64,000 nt of DNA from Helianthus annuus (lineage: Eukaryota; Streptophyta; Magnoliopsida; Asterales; Asteraceae): NCBI RefSeq assembly GCF_002127325.2, contig NC_035436.2, positions 14,890,066-14,954,065 of the forward strand. The letters run 5' to 3'. Shown here piece after piece: positions 48,780 to 60,549 of the stretch. Position 1 is the first letter of the stretch. Each line of letters opens with the position of its first letter. Made by a program: the position numbers and the translations under genes. Below the pieces are notes generated by a model. It was not told where the DNA came from. It saw only the letters and a list, made by a program, of their open reading frames with translations, and did no database searches.

Positions 48780-49336
48780 ACGTCACTTATCGTTATGCTG
48801 GCAATCTAATCAGGCTAACCCTACTCTCAAGCACTCCCTTCAATCCATCAACCGCTGTGAGTATACTCGATCCCTTTTTGCTTTCGCACTTTTGGGTGTT
48901 ACATACGTTACTTATTCAAAATCACAAACGAACACACTACGCAATACATTAAACGCTAACCGATATCGTATGTTATACGTGACTTAATGAATGCTTGTTT
49001 GTTATGTTTACACATGGAATGCTGTCTACCTGCCTTAACGACGATAGTACTATAGTTTGGACTCAGCACCCGTTCACACGGGGGTTGTTAAGGACAATTA
49101 TTTGCATGGATTACAGTTGTGATCATGTATTACGAACTGCCTTGGGCAGTTAACCCGCAGTCATTGGTATCGATAGGTTCATGTCGATAACTAACATGCT
49201 TCGTTTTACTTAGTGTACGTGCTGGTTATGCATAAACTATTTCGAACTCTATATGCTATATCAAACTTGTATACTCGCGTTTACACTATGTGTATTGACT
49301 TTTATTTTAACGTATGTGACAGGTGCTTAAGGTGTT

Positions 49337-51081
49337 TGATGTGCACAAAATGCAACATATAAATTACATCAATTGAGGCATAAAACTAACCCTTTTTTAG
49401 TACTAATGTTGGAAAAAGTGTGCTTTTGTCTTCCTTTTGTATTTTCGGGATTAAATGAGCTCAAATAAACAAAAGAAGCAAAAAGGCAGCTAAATCTAAC
49501 ATAAATACAAGAAAAGGAACAAACGTGGCATGCCCGGCCTCCCGACAACATCTTCCCAAGCAAAACAAGAAAGCAGAAGACTGAATACGCCCCGTGCTCA
49601 GTGAGCACGGGGGCGTGCCCAAGTGTCAGCAGAAAAGACAAAGTTGTAGAAGCTTCTATTGCCCACCACGGGGTCATGCTCAGCGGACACGGGGCCGTGG
49701 TCAACTATAAGATTCGCAAAATCCAGGCAAATCTTGATAGTACAAATACGCTTCTGCACACGGGGTCGTGCTCAGCGGACACGGGGGCGTGGTCAACTAA
49801 TGCAGACAAACTGCATTTAATGAAGAAAGAGAGAAGGATGGACACGGGGCCGTGCCCGAGCTTCTGTTCAGCCTATAAATAGGAGTGCTTGGAGCTCTTG
49901 CAACTCATCCCTTGGCACACCACCTCTCTCACACTTCACCCACCACCCACCACCATCACAACACCATCATCCACCACCATCATCCATTGTCCATCATAGA
50001 GTGTGTGAGTCGTCTCGGGATCCAAGATTGATCGTAAGAGTTCTTGACAATCAAAGGCCATGTTTGCCTAAGTCTCTTACATCACTTGGTGAAGACAAGT
50101 GTTTAGTGTAATACTTTTTATTTTTAATCTTTTGCACTTTTTAATTGGTTATGTATTAATGACTTTAATAACTAGTTTCTTATGTTGAAGGTGATTCTTC
50201 CTTATCGTTTGTCTGTGGTGTCTTGGCATTATTTTACTGTCTATATAAAATAAAAGATTTTCACCATTCATATCTCCACGGTCTATATGGAGGTATGTTG
50301 GCTACCTGGTCGGGGGTTAAGGGAACAGTTTGGTAAGAGTCTTGTCATTGTTCAGTGTATAGATCCTGCAAAGGACCTGGGTCAAATTTAGTAGGACTTC
50401 CTTCAATACCCACTGGTATTGGATGGCGGGGGTCCAAACTCTTTGATCCCCTCATAAGTCAAACTACTATTAAAACTTTAACCCGGCTACTTAGGACTGT
50501 ATCCCTGCTGACTCAGACTACTTAGCCGAGGGTAAAGCCACCTTCAAAAGAGGGGCCTACCACATTATGCATTAATAACTTAATTAATAATCTTTCAATA
50601 ATCCGACCCTTTAGGATTGTATCCTTGCTGACTCAAACTACTGGGTTGATGGTAACGTCACCTTCAAAAGAGGGGCATACTACAATAACTAAGATAATCT
50701 CTTCAACAAGTGCAAAAGTGCGAAAATAATCAAAGGTTACACTACATACGAGTCGGATCCAAGTGATTCATCTTGTCTATCTGTTTTTACTTTTATTTTT
50801 ATTTTCAGCATTTTAGTTAGTTTTATTTTTCTAGTTTAAAAACCTTTTTCTAACATTTTGATTTGATTAGACGTTGAGGATAAACCGGTACTAAAAGCTC
50901 TTGTGTCCTTGGACGACCTCGGTATCTTACCAACACTATACTACGCTCACGATGGGTGCACTTTCCCATATGTGTGTTTAGTGTTAGTAAATATCGTGTT
51001 TTATAAATTTAAAACTTGGCTAAAAAAGTATAAAAGGGCTTAAAATATACACCTAAATCATATACACACTGACACACATCA
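49337..51081 (+). mobile_element. Solo LTR D
   Basis: TGATGTGCAC to CACACATCA, 1745 bp, with exact duplication GTGTT (49332-49336 and 51082-51086). The first block reads GGTGTCTATTTGC at this site (about 24395) without insertion. Inside, ACACGGGG(T/C)CGTGCTCAGCGG phrases recur at 49590-49855, and CCTCGGTATCTTACCAACAC near the right end is typical of large plant gypsy LTRs. Confidence 0.85.
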
Positions 51082-51864
51082 GTGTTTATTTGCTTGGAAA
51101 TCAAGGCTAGGAAAGAATCTTAGTTACCAACAAATAGTTGACTGTACTAATGAAACCTGAGTTGTCGAAACAGAACAATTTGCCTAGTTTTGTCTGTAAT
51201 AATTTGTTTACCTTTTGAGACATGGTATGGGACATGTTACTTTAAATTAATTGGTTATGATAATTGTTATGGAAACTTCTGGACACTCTGTTTCGCTCAG
51301 TGCCACGCCTCGATGTTTCCGCCATCGGCTGGAGTGTGACACTTTAACTCTATTTTTGACCAAACCACGACACCCGATCAAATTCTGGTGATGTTGCCGG
51401 AGAGTTAGTGTGGTTACTATTAGTTAGTTTAGTTGTTTTTCTTGTTTTCTAAAAAAATAAAAAAAAAATATTTTTCTTTCTATTTTATTTTATACGATTT
51501 ATTTTTTTGTTTAGTTCGGTATTACGCTTAGGTGTCTTGTTTGCCTTTGTACATGTGAATTCTTTGGAACATGGATAGAGCTTATCAACCCGAGTCTTTG
51601 TTGAACGCGGTCATGAAGGAAATGCTATATGGCTGCTATGGAACATTCACGAGGACCCTGCTTCTTTAAACGAAGGTTCTAGTTTTTTTGTAGATTCTTA
51701 TTTTTCTTTTAGTTTTGAGTCGTAGTTTCTTGCCACATTGAGGACAGTGTAGGTTTCAAGTGTGGGGAGGTTTTTGACGGCTGTTTTGGGGGGAACACAA
51801 GAAGAGAGAAGTTCGCCTACTCCTGTTAATTCGCAGATGGCAGCCGCCACCGCCTTTTGGTGGT

Positions 51865-52534
51865 TGTGTACGGAGTCAAGGCAAGAAGGTGTACGTAATC
51901 AAGGATAATAAATAAAGATGAGCGGCTAGGTACTCTGTGGCCATGGAGTGCTGGTGTCTATCGTATCAGATAGAGATACACGGTTTACTTCAAACTTTTG
52001 TCGCGATTTCCAAGAGCAGATGAGTACTAAGTTGTTCATTAGTACCGCATATCATCCTTAGACCGCTGGACAAAGCGAAAGAACTATTCAAACGCTCGAA
52101 GACATGCTACGAGCATGTATTATTGATTTTGGCGGTAGCTGGTATGTTTATCTACCACTAGTTGAATTTTCATATAACAACAGCTATATAATTCTAGTAT
52201 TGGAATGGCCCCGTACGAAATGCTTTACGGCAAGAAATGCCGAACCCCAACGTGTTGGGATGAAGTGGGTCCGCGAGAATTAGCTAACAAAGATATAGTC
52301 AGGATCACTAATGAAAAGATTGAAGTGATCCGGGCTCATTTAAAAGCTGCCCAAGATCGACAAAAGTCTTACGCGGATAAAAGACGAAGACCAATCGAGT
52401 TTCAGGTTGGTGATATGGTTATGCTCAAGGTATCTCCATGGAAAGGGGTCATCCGATTCCGAAAAAAGGGGAATTGAGTCCAATATTCATTGGGCTATTC
52501 AAAATCATGGAACGTGTGGGTAAGGTAGTTGTAA
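51865..52534 (+). pseudogene. Integrase fragment of a gypsy element
   Basis: Core phrases: [14 protein letters not shown], then a catalytic-E block with TAG (52059-52061) where CAG is expected, then [14 protein letters not shown] frameshift lies near 52190, and the frame resumes [20 protein letters not shown] to KVSPWKGVIRFRKKGN, where a TGA precedes what would be the LxPxxxGPF motif. RNase H and the N-terminal zinc finger are absent. It could be the missing 3' half of the element whose RT ends at 41726. Confidence 0.75.
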
Positions 52535-55051
52535 GACCCTTAGTAATATTTAACAGTTTTCGTATAATTTGCGTAAAAAATGTGTATTAACGATTACATA
52601 TACTTATGAAAATACGGGTTTATCTAAACTTTTCTCAATACTAAAACAATACAACATAATGTAAATGAGTTCGTCGTTTAAAATGGCAACGTAACAATGT
52701 GCGGAAGCTTGTAACTTGATCGTGTTCGGTTGTTCGTTGAGCTTGATCGTCCTTCGGTACTGTAAATTATACCTACAATTCATAAAACATGAATTGAATT
52801 AGTCATAAGTAGTTTAGAACGTGTTTAAATGAGTTCGCGAGGCAAATCTGATTAAAAAAACAATTTTTCCAAAACCGAGCTCCGTCGTGCCACGCGCCAG
52901 AGCCACATTGCTCCCTCGCATAAAAAAACAATTTTTCCAAAATTAAGCTCCGTCGTGCCACGCGCCAGAGCCGCATTGCTCCCTCGCGTAAAAAAAAAAC
53001 AATTTTTCCAAAACTGAGCTAGGTCGTGCCACGCGCCAGAGCCACATTGCTCCCACGCGTGACGTGAGGGAGACCCTTTTCCAGCAGATCCGTATCTGCG
53101 ACCTGCACTTTGCCAGCTATACTAGTTTTTACGGAAATGACCATAATTTATTCGTTATTGATCTGTTTTACGCGATTCTTTTTCCTATGTGCTCGTAAAT
53201 TGATTCTCCATCACATGGAGTTAAAATCCGACATCCGGAAAAATAAATTCTTATCTTTAAGCACTCGGCAATCTACTTTTCAAGTTAATTGACCCGTTAA
53301 GGGATTTAAGCGTTTTACATTTAACTTCGCACATTATTTTCTTGCACCTTATTTCCACACTATGGGTTCTACTTGTTTTCCACCACAACAATATTTGTGG
53401 TGGATTTAATGTGATGAACTACTTGTTCCATATTCTAATCTTCGGTTTAGAAATTTTACAAAAGACTTGTTTCGAGGCTTTTAACCAAAAGACTTGTTTT
53501 ATACTATTAAAAGACCTACTCTATCTTAAAACTTACCTTTAAACAACCCTTAAAGGTCATTTGCCCGGTTTGTCGTTCAAGGCGTTTTGATCGACTTTAG
53601 TCCATTCTTTTACGACGAAGGACTTTTAATAACATGTTTGACCAAAATCGCACTTATAGCTATAATCTTATTTGCACATACCTGGCTCGGGTCAAAGTTT
53701 TGACCCATCTAAAATACCTTTCACTATTAACTTACTAATTAATAGCGTCGCGAACCTTATATTACTTTCCTGTAATCACCAAAACTCAACAAGCGATCGT
53801 TAGTAATTATCGTCAAATGGTGTTAACACACCATTTGACCCGTTTAGTCAAAATGATCATTTATCATCATATGATGGTATTTTGATACCATCTCGCCCCT
53901 TGAACCTATTCCGGTTAGCACCATGAGTTCTTATTACTTAAAAGACATTTCTTGAATTGTTTGACCCGTTATGACTTTTACCAAATGGTGTCTTTTCACA
54001 TCTTTTATTCTATCCGTCAACTTGTGTCCGGATTATTATTTAACCACTTTTACCGGTTACGATTCACCCCATAACGTATTGTTCAAAATTCCTTATTTGT
54101 TAGTCTTCACCCGACTAATTTACCATTTTACCCCTTTTTACCATAATCTTACCATTTTTACTTATTCCAACTTGCATTGTATCATGCCGGAACATCATAT
54201 TTCAAATACTTAACATACTTCACAATCAATATTCACAAGTAAGTGTATTGTAATTAAAAAGGGGGCGTAAGCTTAACTTACCTCGCATTCAAACTATGCT
54301 TTTCTTTTTCTTATTGATTCATTTAACCCGCTTCGTCCCCAAGCCTCCACCTAGCTCGTTTAGCGTCAAACTATTATCATCATTCACAAGGTGGTTAGAC
54401 TAGTCATTAACAATTACGACTATTCCACCTTATGTATATTCTACGTTAAAACCGCTATTCGACTTCATCATTGGTTAGTTTAACTTTTTACAACTTAACT
54501 ACCTTTAATTATATGATATGTGTAATTAAGCTAAATCGACATCATAATTAAAATCCGTGTTGTCCCCATATCACACGTAATTAATCAAATTAGGAAATTA
54601 CGCGTTTCATTCATAGTTTCAACATATGAACATTCATTTAGGCATTTTAACAAACACCTTGTGGGCATAATTTTTTACACATTTACAAACTAGTTCATAA
54701 CTAGTTATTTTTTTTTTTTGCCAAGATTAACATCTTTTACCAATTCAATGTCTAATTATGCTTCCATATCAAGATTAACTTCGTAAAGCCTTATTAACAT
54801 CAAATTTAAGATGATAATTCTAGTGCTCCCCGTTACTCTTCAAAACCCATTAAACACCTAAGTAATGATTATGAGTTTTATCAACATGAACACAAATTCA
54901 TTAGTTTATTAACTAGGGTTTGTTTCTAATCATGCATTCATCCTATTTTACCCAAATAACCATCATTCAAGCTCAAATTTCGAACTTCAAGTGTTCATCA
55001 AGAGTTTGAGATGGAACAAAATAGTGAAATTTGACATACCTTATGATCACT
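52531..55051 (-). mobile_element. Probable LTR DNA, unresolved boundaries
   Basis: It begins TGTAAGACCCTTAG directly after the integrase fragment, like an LTR edge, and runs without coding signal to the copia insertion. Stretches of (A/T)GACCCGTT recur. No matching right terminus or duplication was found in the window. Confidence 0.35.
52858..53060 (+). repeat. Three tandem copies of a 68-bp unit
   Basis: Each unit reads AACAATTTTTCCAAAA, then GAGCTCCGTCGTGCCACG and CGCCAGAGCC(A/G)CATTGCTCCC. The units start near 52860, 52927 and 52999 and differ at a few bases. Confidence 0.9.
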
Positions 55052-55510
55052 TGTTGGTGCACTGATGTCTGTTAACTTCGTCTTTATAGAGTCTTGTATT
55101 GCATTGTATAGATCAGGGCACGGAAATCGAGAAAACTGATTTTTAGGTAATTCCGCATGAAAGTATAATTCCGCATGGAATTATAATTTTGCATGGAATG
55201 ATAATCTCGCTTGAATGTATTTCCGCGTGAGTTAATTCCGCACGGAATTAAGTCTCGTGTGAACCGTTCATGCGGAATTACGTAGCCTATATATATTTGT
55301 TATGCCTGATTCATTTTATACGGAATTAGTGTGTGAGAGTTGAGGTGTTGCCGGATTTTTGTCAGAATTGTTTGTAAAAGCTCAGGAAATCAATATAAGA
55401 AGAAAACTAAAGGAAAACAAGCTGTTTGACGTAAATTACATTGATTCCGCCTTTGTATTTGATGATGAACTACTCAGATTGACTATTTAGGGTCACACGA
55501 CGATCCAACA
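55052..55510 (+). repeat. 5' LTR of the copia element
   Basis: TGTTGGTGCACTG to GATCCAACA, 459 bp, with matching TGTTGG/CCAACA ends. It contains six to eight diverged AATTCCGCATGGAATT units at 55140-55290. A probable TATATATATT lies at about 55290. Left flank TCACT would be the target duplication. Confidence 0.85.
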
Positions 55511-55512
55511 AG

Positions 55513-55524
55513 TGGTATCAGAGC
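55513..55524 (+). other. Primer-binding site of the copia element
   Basis: TGGTATCAGAGC, two bases after the LTR, for initiator tRNA-Met. Confidence 0.95.
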
Positions 55525-55679
55525 TCAGGACGAGGAGTTCATACCAATTCAGCTTGATTTCATCGGATTCTCTCACTTCTACACCTTCTTTTCTGATTTG
55601 AACAAAATTTAACGGTTGAAATGGCTTAAAACTCACATATATCAAGTAAAACACAGTTTTAAGTAATCCTTGAAAGATT

Positions 55680-56060
55680 TGGACTTAAAATCGATCAAAA
55701 TTTGATAAAATCTTTAATTCCGCTTGAAATCAGATACGAAAATCATGACGTCATCCTAATTCCGTTTGAAAAGTCCACTATAATTCCGCATGGAATTAAA
55801 ACGTTTGGATTAATTCCGTTTGAAAAGCATTGTTCAGTTCACATGGAACTTAATTTCGTTTGAAAGTTCAAACGGAATTACTAATTTTGTTTCAAAGTAA
55901 CTAATTCCGCACCAAAAGACTTAATTTCGTTTGAAGGTGACCTAATTCCGCATGGAATTAGATCTGATTTATAATTCCGTTTGAAGTCAGTAATCCCGTG
56001 TGAAGGGTGATTTTGTTTGAAGCAATTTCGCTTCAAGTAATTTCGTTTGAAACTAAGCTT
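55680..56060 (+). repeat. AATTCCG(C/T)(A/T)TG motif array in the copia leader
   Basis: About fifteen diverged copies of AATTCCGCATGGAATT or AATTTCGTTTGAA at irregular spacing between PBS and gag. The same motif family is in the LTR. Confidence 0.8.
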
Positions 56061-56117
56061 TTCAAAAGTCCAAAAAATTTTTCTAAGTGTTTGTTGACTG
56101 TTTCAGGTACGTGAAAA

Positions 56118-57551
56118 ATGGACGAGTTCATGAATCCTTTCAGTGATATGTTTTCCTTTGCGGGAAACACCGGAGATGATAATTCAAGCAATACCAATGA
56201 GAACACTCCGAATACGAAGAAAACTTTGTCGGATGCCTTAAGCGTGGAGAGTGCATACGGCACATATAACAAACCTCCAAAGTTGATGGCAATTGAAGAG
56301 TACAGTTGGTGGGCCAAGAAATTTGAACAGTGGTTAAAGGCATTTGCATATCCAACCTGGAAAAGTCTAAAGAATGGATACAATGATGGAGGACAACGTG
56401 GTGAAAATCTGACACAAACTGAAGATACAGAGAATTTTGTTGCTGAGCAAAAGTGCATCGCATTACTGCATCAGTCTGTCAGAGACGACATAATTTCTTT
56501 GATTGAATACACAAATGCTGCAGATCTATGGGAAAAGTTAAGAGTAAAATGCGTGGGAAGTGCTGAAATAGTAAAAAACAAAAAGAAATTGTTAAGAAAA
56601 GAGTTTGATTTATTTGGTTGTTTAAAAAATGAATCTGTTTCTAAGATGATTGAGAGGTTCGGGCACTTGAAGTTGGAGCTGGCGAGACATGGAATTATAT
56701 ATTCTCGAGAAGAATTAGTCGACAAATTGTTTGACTCGTTGCCAGATGAGATGGATTGGCAATACTTTGCGTTGATGTTGAAGAATACGATCGAGTCGGA
56801 GAAGCTTACGGTTGATTTGTTGATTGAAAGACTAGAGAGTCACGAGCTGGAGATAAAGAAATCAAACAAAGTCAATCATTCTTCATATCAGTAGAACTTG
56901 GAGCTGTACTATCCAAAAAGTATGATTCCCAAGAATGTGTCTCCCAAGACAGCTTTCTCTGCTGAAAATTCTAACACATCAAGTAAAGAGAGTTCAAGCA
57001 GTGGTTTTCACAGTGGTTCTTCGTCAACTTCAAGCCAATCAGCTTCAAAGAACTTATTTCAATGCAACATTGCTGTGGATTTAAAGAACGCTCAAAACTT
57101 CAGCGAGGAATCAGCAAAGCAGCAGATGGTGTTCTTAGCTTCTGTGCTAGAGTCATATGAGAGCCTTGTGGCAGGCAAGATTGGAAACACCAACCTAACA
57201 AAGGAAGATTACGATCAAATAGACCCTGAGGAGATGGAGTTGATCGATATAAGGTGGTGCATGGCTAGTGCAGTGAGAAGAGCACAACGATTCATGGAGA
57301 TTACTGGAAGACAGTCTATTGGTGGACCTTCTACCAAGTTAGGCTTTGACAAGTCAAAAGTGACATGCTTTAAATGTAAACAGAAAGGTCACTTTAAGCG
57401 CGAGTGTCGAAATGCTTACACTAATGATACTGCAAATCCGTTTCGAGAAGATTACTACAAAAGAGCAATCTATCATCAGAATAAATCAGAACCACCCAGA
57501 ATGAAGCAGCTTGAGGATAATCCAAAGAGAAATCCAGAGCTCTTGCTGTGA
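56118..57551 (+). pseudogene. Copia gag, N-terminal part with first zinc knuckle
   Basis: ATG at 56118 (MDEFMNPFSD). The UBN2-like gag core is recognisable: PPKLMAIEEYSWWAKKFEQW, IALLHQSVRDDIISLI and ADLWEKLRVKCVGS. TAG at 56892-56894 (CAG likely), after which the same frame continues. A serine-rich linker precedes a CCHC knuckle CFKCKQKGHFKREC at about 57369-57410. The frame is lost near 57540, where an indel moves the open frame by one. Confidence 0.85.
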
Positions 57552-59977
57552 TTCATGACGACGAAGGTTTTGACTGGAGCGAATTGTTACCAGAGGAGGA
57601 TGCGGTTGGATATGCGTTTGTGGCAAAATCTGTTCAGCCTGTTCCTTTTAAAGACAACAGAAATGAAAAAGAGAAGTATGTCAACAGAAAGATGAAAGCT
57701 CAAACCAGGATGATCAGAATATCTTCTACATTCACTGAAGCTAAAAGGGCGAAGAGATGGGATGCAGACAGAGAATGCTATCTTGACTCCATGGGAAACA
57801 TTGCTGTTGATCCAGAGACCATCAGCTTTGATACCATGATTCAACAAATTGCTGAAGAAGAAGAGGGTTGGCAAAGATTATGGTGGGGAGGTGGAGAAGA
57901 GAAAGTAGAAGAAAAAGAGAAAGAAAAAGAGCAGCAGCCAAAGAAGATTGATGATGGGATCATTGATACTTCACAAGAATTTACCGCTGAAAACTTGAAG
58001 AAGATGGCAGAAAAAGTTCTTACTGCAAAAGAACTTGAGGTAGATTCTGGTTCTGGAACTGAGTCAAAAGATAAGGTCAGTTCAAATGATACTCACGAGT
58101 CAGGTAAGAAAATTAAATCTGAGAACAACTGCAAAAATTGCATGAAAGAGTGCAAAGTTTGTTGTACAATCACTTACCTCAGTGGTAAGAAAGTTGAAGA
58201 TCTGACTGGTAGAGTCAGAAGTGTTGAAGATCAGATCCTTAACCGTGATAAATTGTTGAAAGCTTCGAATGACAGATTAAAAGAATTAACTGACAAAATT
58301 AAAAATGATAAAAATGACATAGAATGAGTTAGAAAAGAAAATGAAAAGTTGATTCTTGAAAATCGTCATATTTCAGAAAAATTTGAAAAGCTAAAACGAA
58401 CGGTTAAAGATTCTGATGAAAGAAATGGTAAAACACCAAAAGAAAATCTTCAACTGTCAGGAGTTCTTAGAGTGAAAGAAGAGTTAATCAACCAGCAACT
58501 GGATGAAATTGCTAAGTTGAAGCTTCAGTTTCAAGAAGCTAAAATTGAAAATGAACGCATCCAGTTGAAACTGAATAGTTACAACTCCGCAAGTTTTGTT
58601 TTGCAACACATAGTTCCCAAACCCATCGGGAAAAACAAAGCAGGTGAAGATGTCTTTTCAGATGGAACAGGGGTGGGGTATCATCAAGTTCCACCACCAG
58701 TTTTAAACAATTATTCAAAGAAACAATCAGGGTTGGTTAATGATGGAGATGATATTGAAGTGAAACTTCCGGACACGATTGATGTCACATTCACTTCATC
58801 TTCCGATGAAGATAATGTCCAATCTGAAGTTGTGAAAAGTGTGGTTGAGATGGTTTTAAAATCTTAAAGTGACACTACTGAGGAAGATGAATGTTTATTG
58901 GACAAATACATTCCGAAACCAAAGTCCAAAAACAACTTAAGTGAAGGACCTACTCTTGTCATGTACAAGATGTCGGGATCGGATAAGTTGTATTCGGATT
59001 CTGAGTTTCCATTGGAGAATGTTAATGTTGCTAAACTGACAAACATGTTCAAATTGATTGAAGTCGATCTGTCTGAAGTAAAGAGTTTGAAACAAACAAA
59101 AAGACAAATGAATTTTGAAAAAGATAAAGCTTACTACAAGAAGCCTATTGTTCCACCACGTTTTCAAAACAAATGGTTGGGTGGATATCAGGGTGGTAAG
59201 AGTTATCAGAAAAAGAATGTTCAAAACAAAAGGTTTGTTGAGAAGAAAGTGTTTGTGAAAAGTTCTAGTTCGAGTTCACTTTCTGATGAAGAATCTAAAA
59301 TCTTTTCAAAATCAAACAAAGAGTTCTTTGAGAAGAAGGCCTCACAGCCTTAGTCTGAAGGCACAAGTCGGGTAGCTGACATTCGAACATGCTTCAAATG
59401 TAATCAAGTTGGACATATTGCACGAAAGTGTACCAACTTGAAGCCTAAGACTGAAGTTGTTGAGATTCCGAAGAGGAAAGTTGATGGGAAAGGAAAAGCT
59501 CCAATGCTTATTGAGAAAAAGGTTTTGAAAAATGAAAACACCCAATTCAAAACTGAACATGTGAAGAATGTGGTAATTAAAAATGACAAGTTTTACAAAC
59601 GGGTTGCATCATCTCAACAAACATGGAAGCCAAAAGTTGTTGAAAAGAAAACAAATTCTTCAAAACCAAAGGTTTCTGAGATGGAAAAACAATCATCTTC
59701 TACTACACCGGTAAAGATGAATGTTCCTTTGGATTTTTATGAGAAGCTTGAAAAAGAAAAATCAATTTCTGAAAAGAAATGGGTGGTGAAGAAAGATCAA
59801 CCATCTGGTCAACCTCAAAAAGATGAGTTTTTCTTATACAAAGAGGTAGAGGTTGGGTCTGAAGAAAACTTGAAAATGAATGATAAAAATTTTCCACCCT
59901 TGATCATCAAAAGAACTGTCATTAATGTTAAGTTACCTGAGTCGAAAGAGGCTTGGGTAGCATCAAAATCTAACTAA
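57548..59977 (+). pseudogene. Copia gag, C-terminal extension with second zinc knuckle
   Basis: One frame from 57548 to 59977, cut by TGA (58325-58327), TAA (58865-58867) and TAG (59351-59353). It encodes an acidic HDDEGFDWSELLPEED block, a lysine/glutamate coiled coil, a conserved NCKNCMKECKVC cysteine cluster near 58126-58160, basic linkers and a second knuckle CFKCNQVGHIARKC at about 59393-59434. Such long two-knuckle gags are known in SIRE-type elements. It ends at the TAA before protease, which is in another frame. Confidence 0.8.
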
Positions 59978-59989
59978 GTGTTTTTGAAT

Positions 59990-60549
59990 TGTGCAGGAGC
60001 TTCCGAGATCCGTTGCGCGATGGATTATGGATAGTGGAGCTTCTCGGCACATGACGGGGAAGAAAACCTTGCTGTACGATGTTAGAGGTTTTAATGGAGG
60101 TTATGTAGGGTTTTGCTGGTAATCAAGGAGGTAGGATAATTGTAGAAGGAACGTTATCCAATGGGATTGTCACGTTTGAAATAGTTAACTACATTGCCGA
60201 GCTGGAGAACAATTTGCTGAGTATTTCTCAAATCTGTGATAGGATGTATACAATGCACTTCACCGACAAAGAGTGTTTGATCTTGAAACCAGGATTTGTT
60301 GTTCCCGAAGAATGGATTATTATGAGAGCACTAAGAGTCAATGATCTGTACGTGTTGGATATGAGTGTTGCTACTACTACCACGGGTCAGGCTCATTCTT
60401 TTATGTCTAGATCAACAGAGAAAGAATCACAGTTGTGGCACCGAAAAATGGGTCATATACATTTGCGAAAAATGAATCACCTGGTGCACAATGATTTGGT
60501 TACTGGTGTTCATATAAAAAGGTTTTCATCTGGAAGGGGAGTGCATTAG
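59990..60549 (+). pseudogene. Copia protease and integrase zinc finger
   Basis: Protease active site WIMDSGASRHMTG near 60023-60060. An extra T near 60111-60115 shifts the frame; the frame then carries NNLLSISQICD, the usual GAG-pre-integrase domain and the H-H half of the integrase finger (LWHRKMGHIHLRKM). A second one-base shift near 60540 separates it from the C-C half (CISC). Confidence 0.8.

Larger units (their letters stand above)
44667..51847 (+). repeat. Second copy of the 22610-28448 block
   Basis: Nearly identical text starts at TTGGGACCCACACTTCACC in both copies (22610 and 44667) and ends at CGCAGATGGCAG (28444 and 51843). It includes the right part of solo LTR C, the CTTTA duplication and the Athila/Tat-like leader. 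Copy one has a hAT MITE and solo LTR A; copy two has solo LTRs B and D. Stripped of insertions each is about 1.8 kb. The leader portion is identical over more than 100 bases by eye. Confidence 0.9.

Noticed and set aside
53971..54213. 80-codon hydrophobic frame
   Set aside because: Hydrophobicity follows from T-rich sequence in LTR-like DNA; no start context or family.
59977..59996. Intron between copia gag and protease (GTGTTTTTG...TGCAG)
   Set aside because: Far too short for a plant intron; a stop plus frame change between gag and pol explains the structure.
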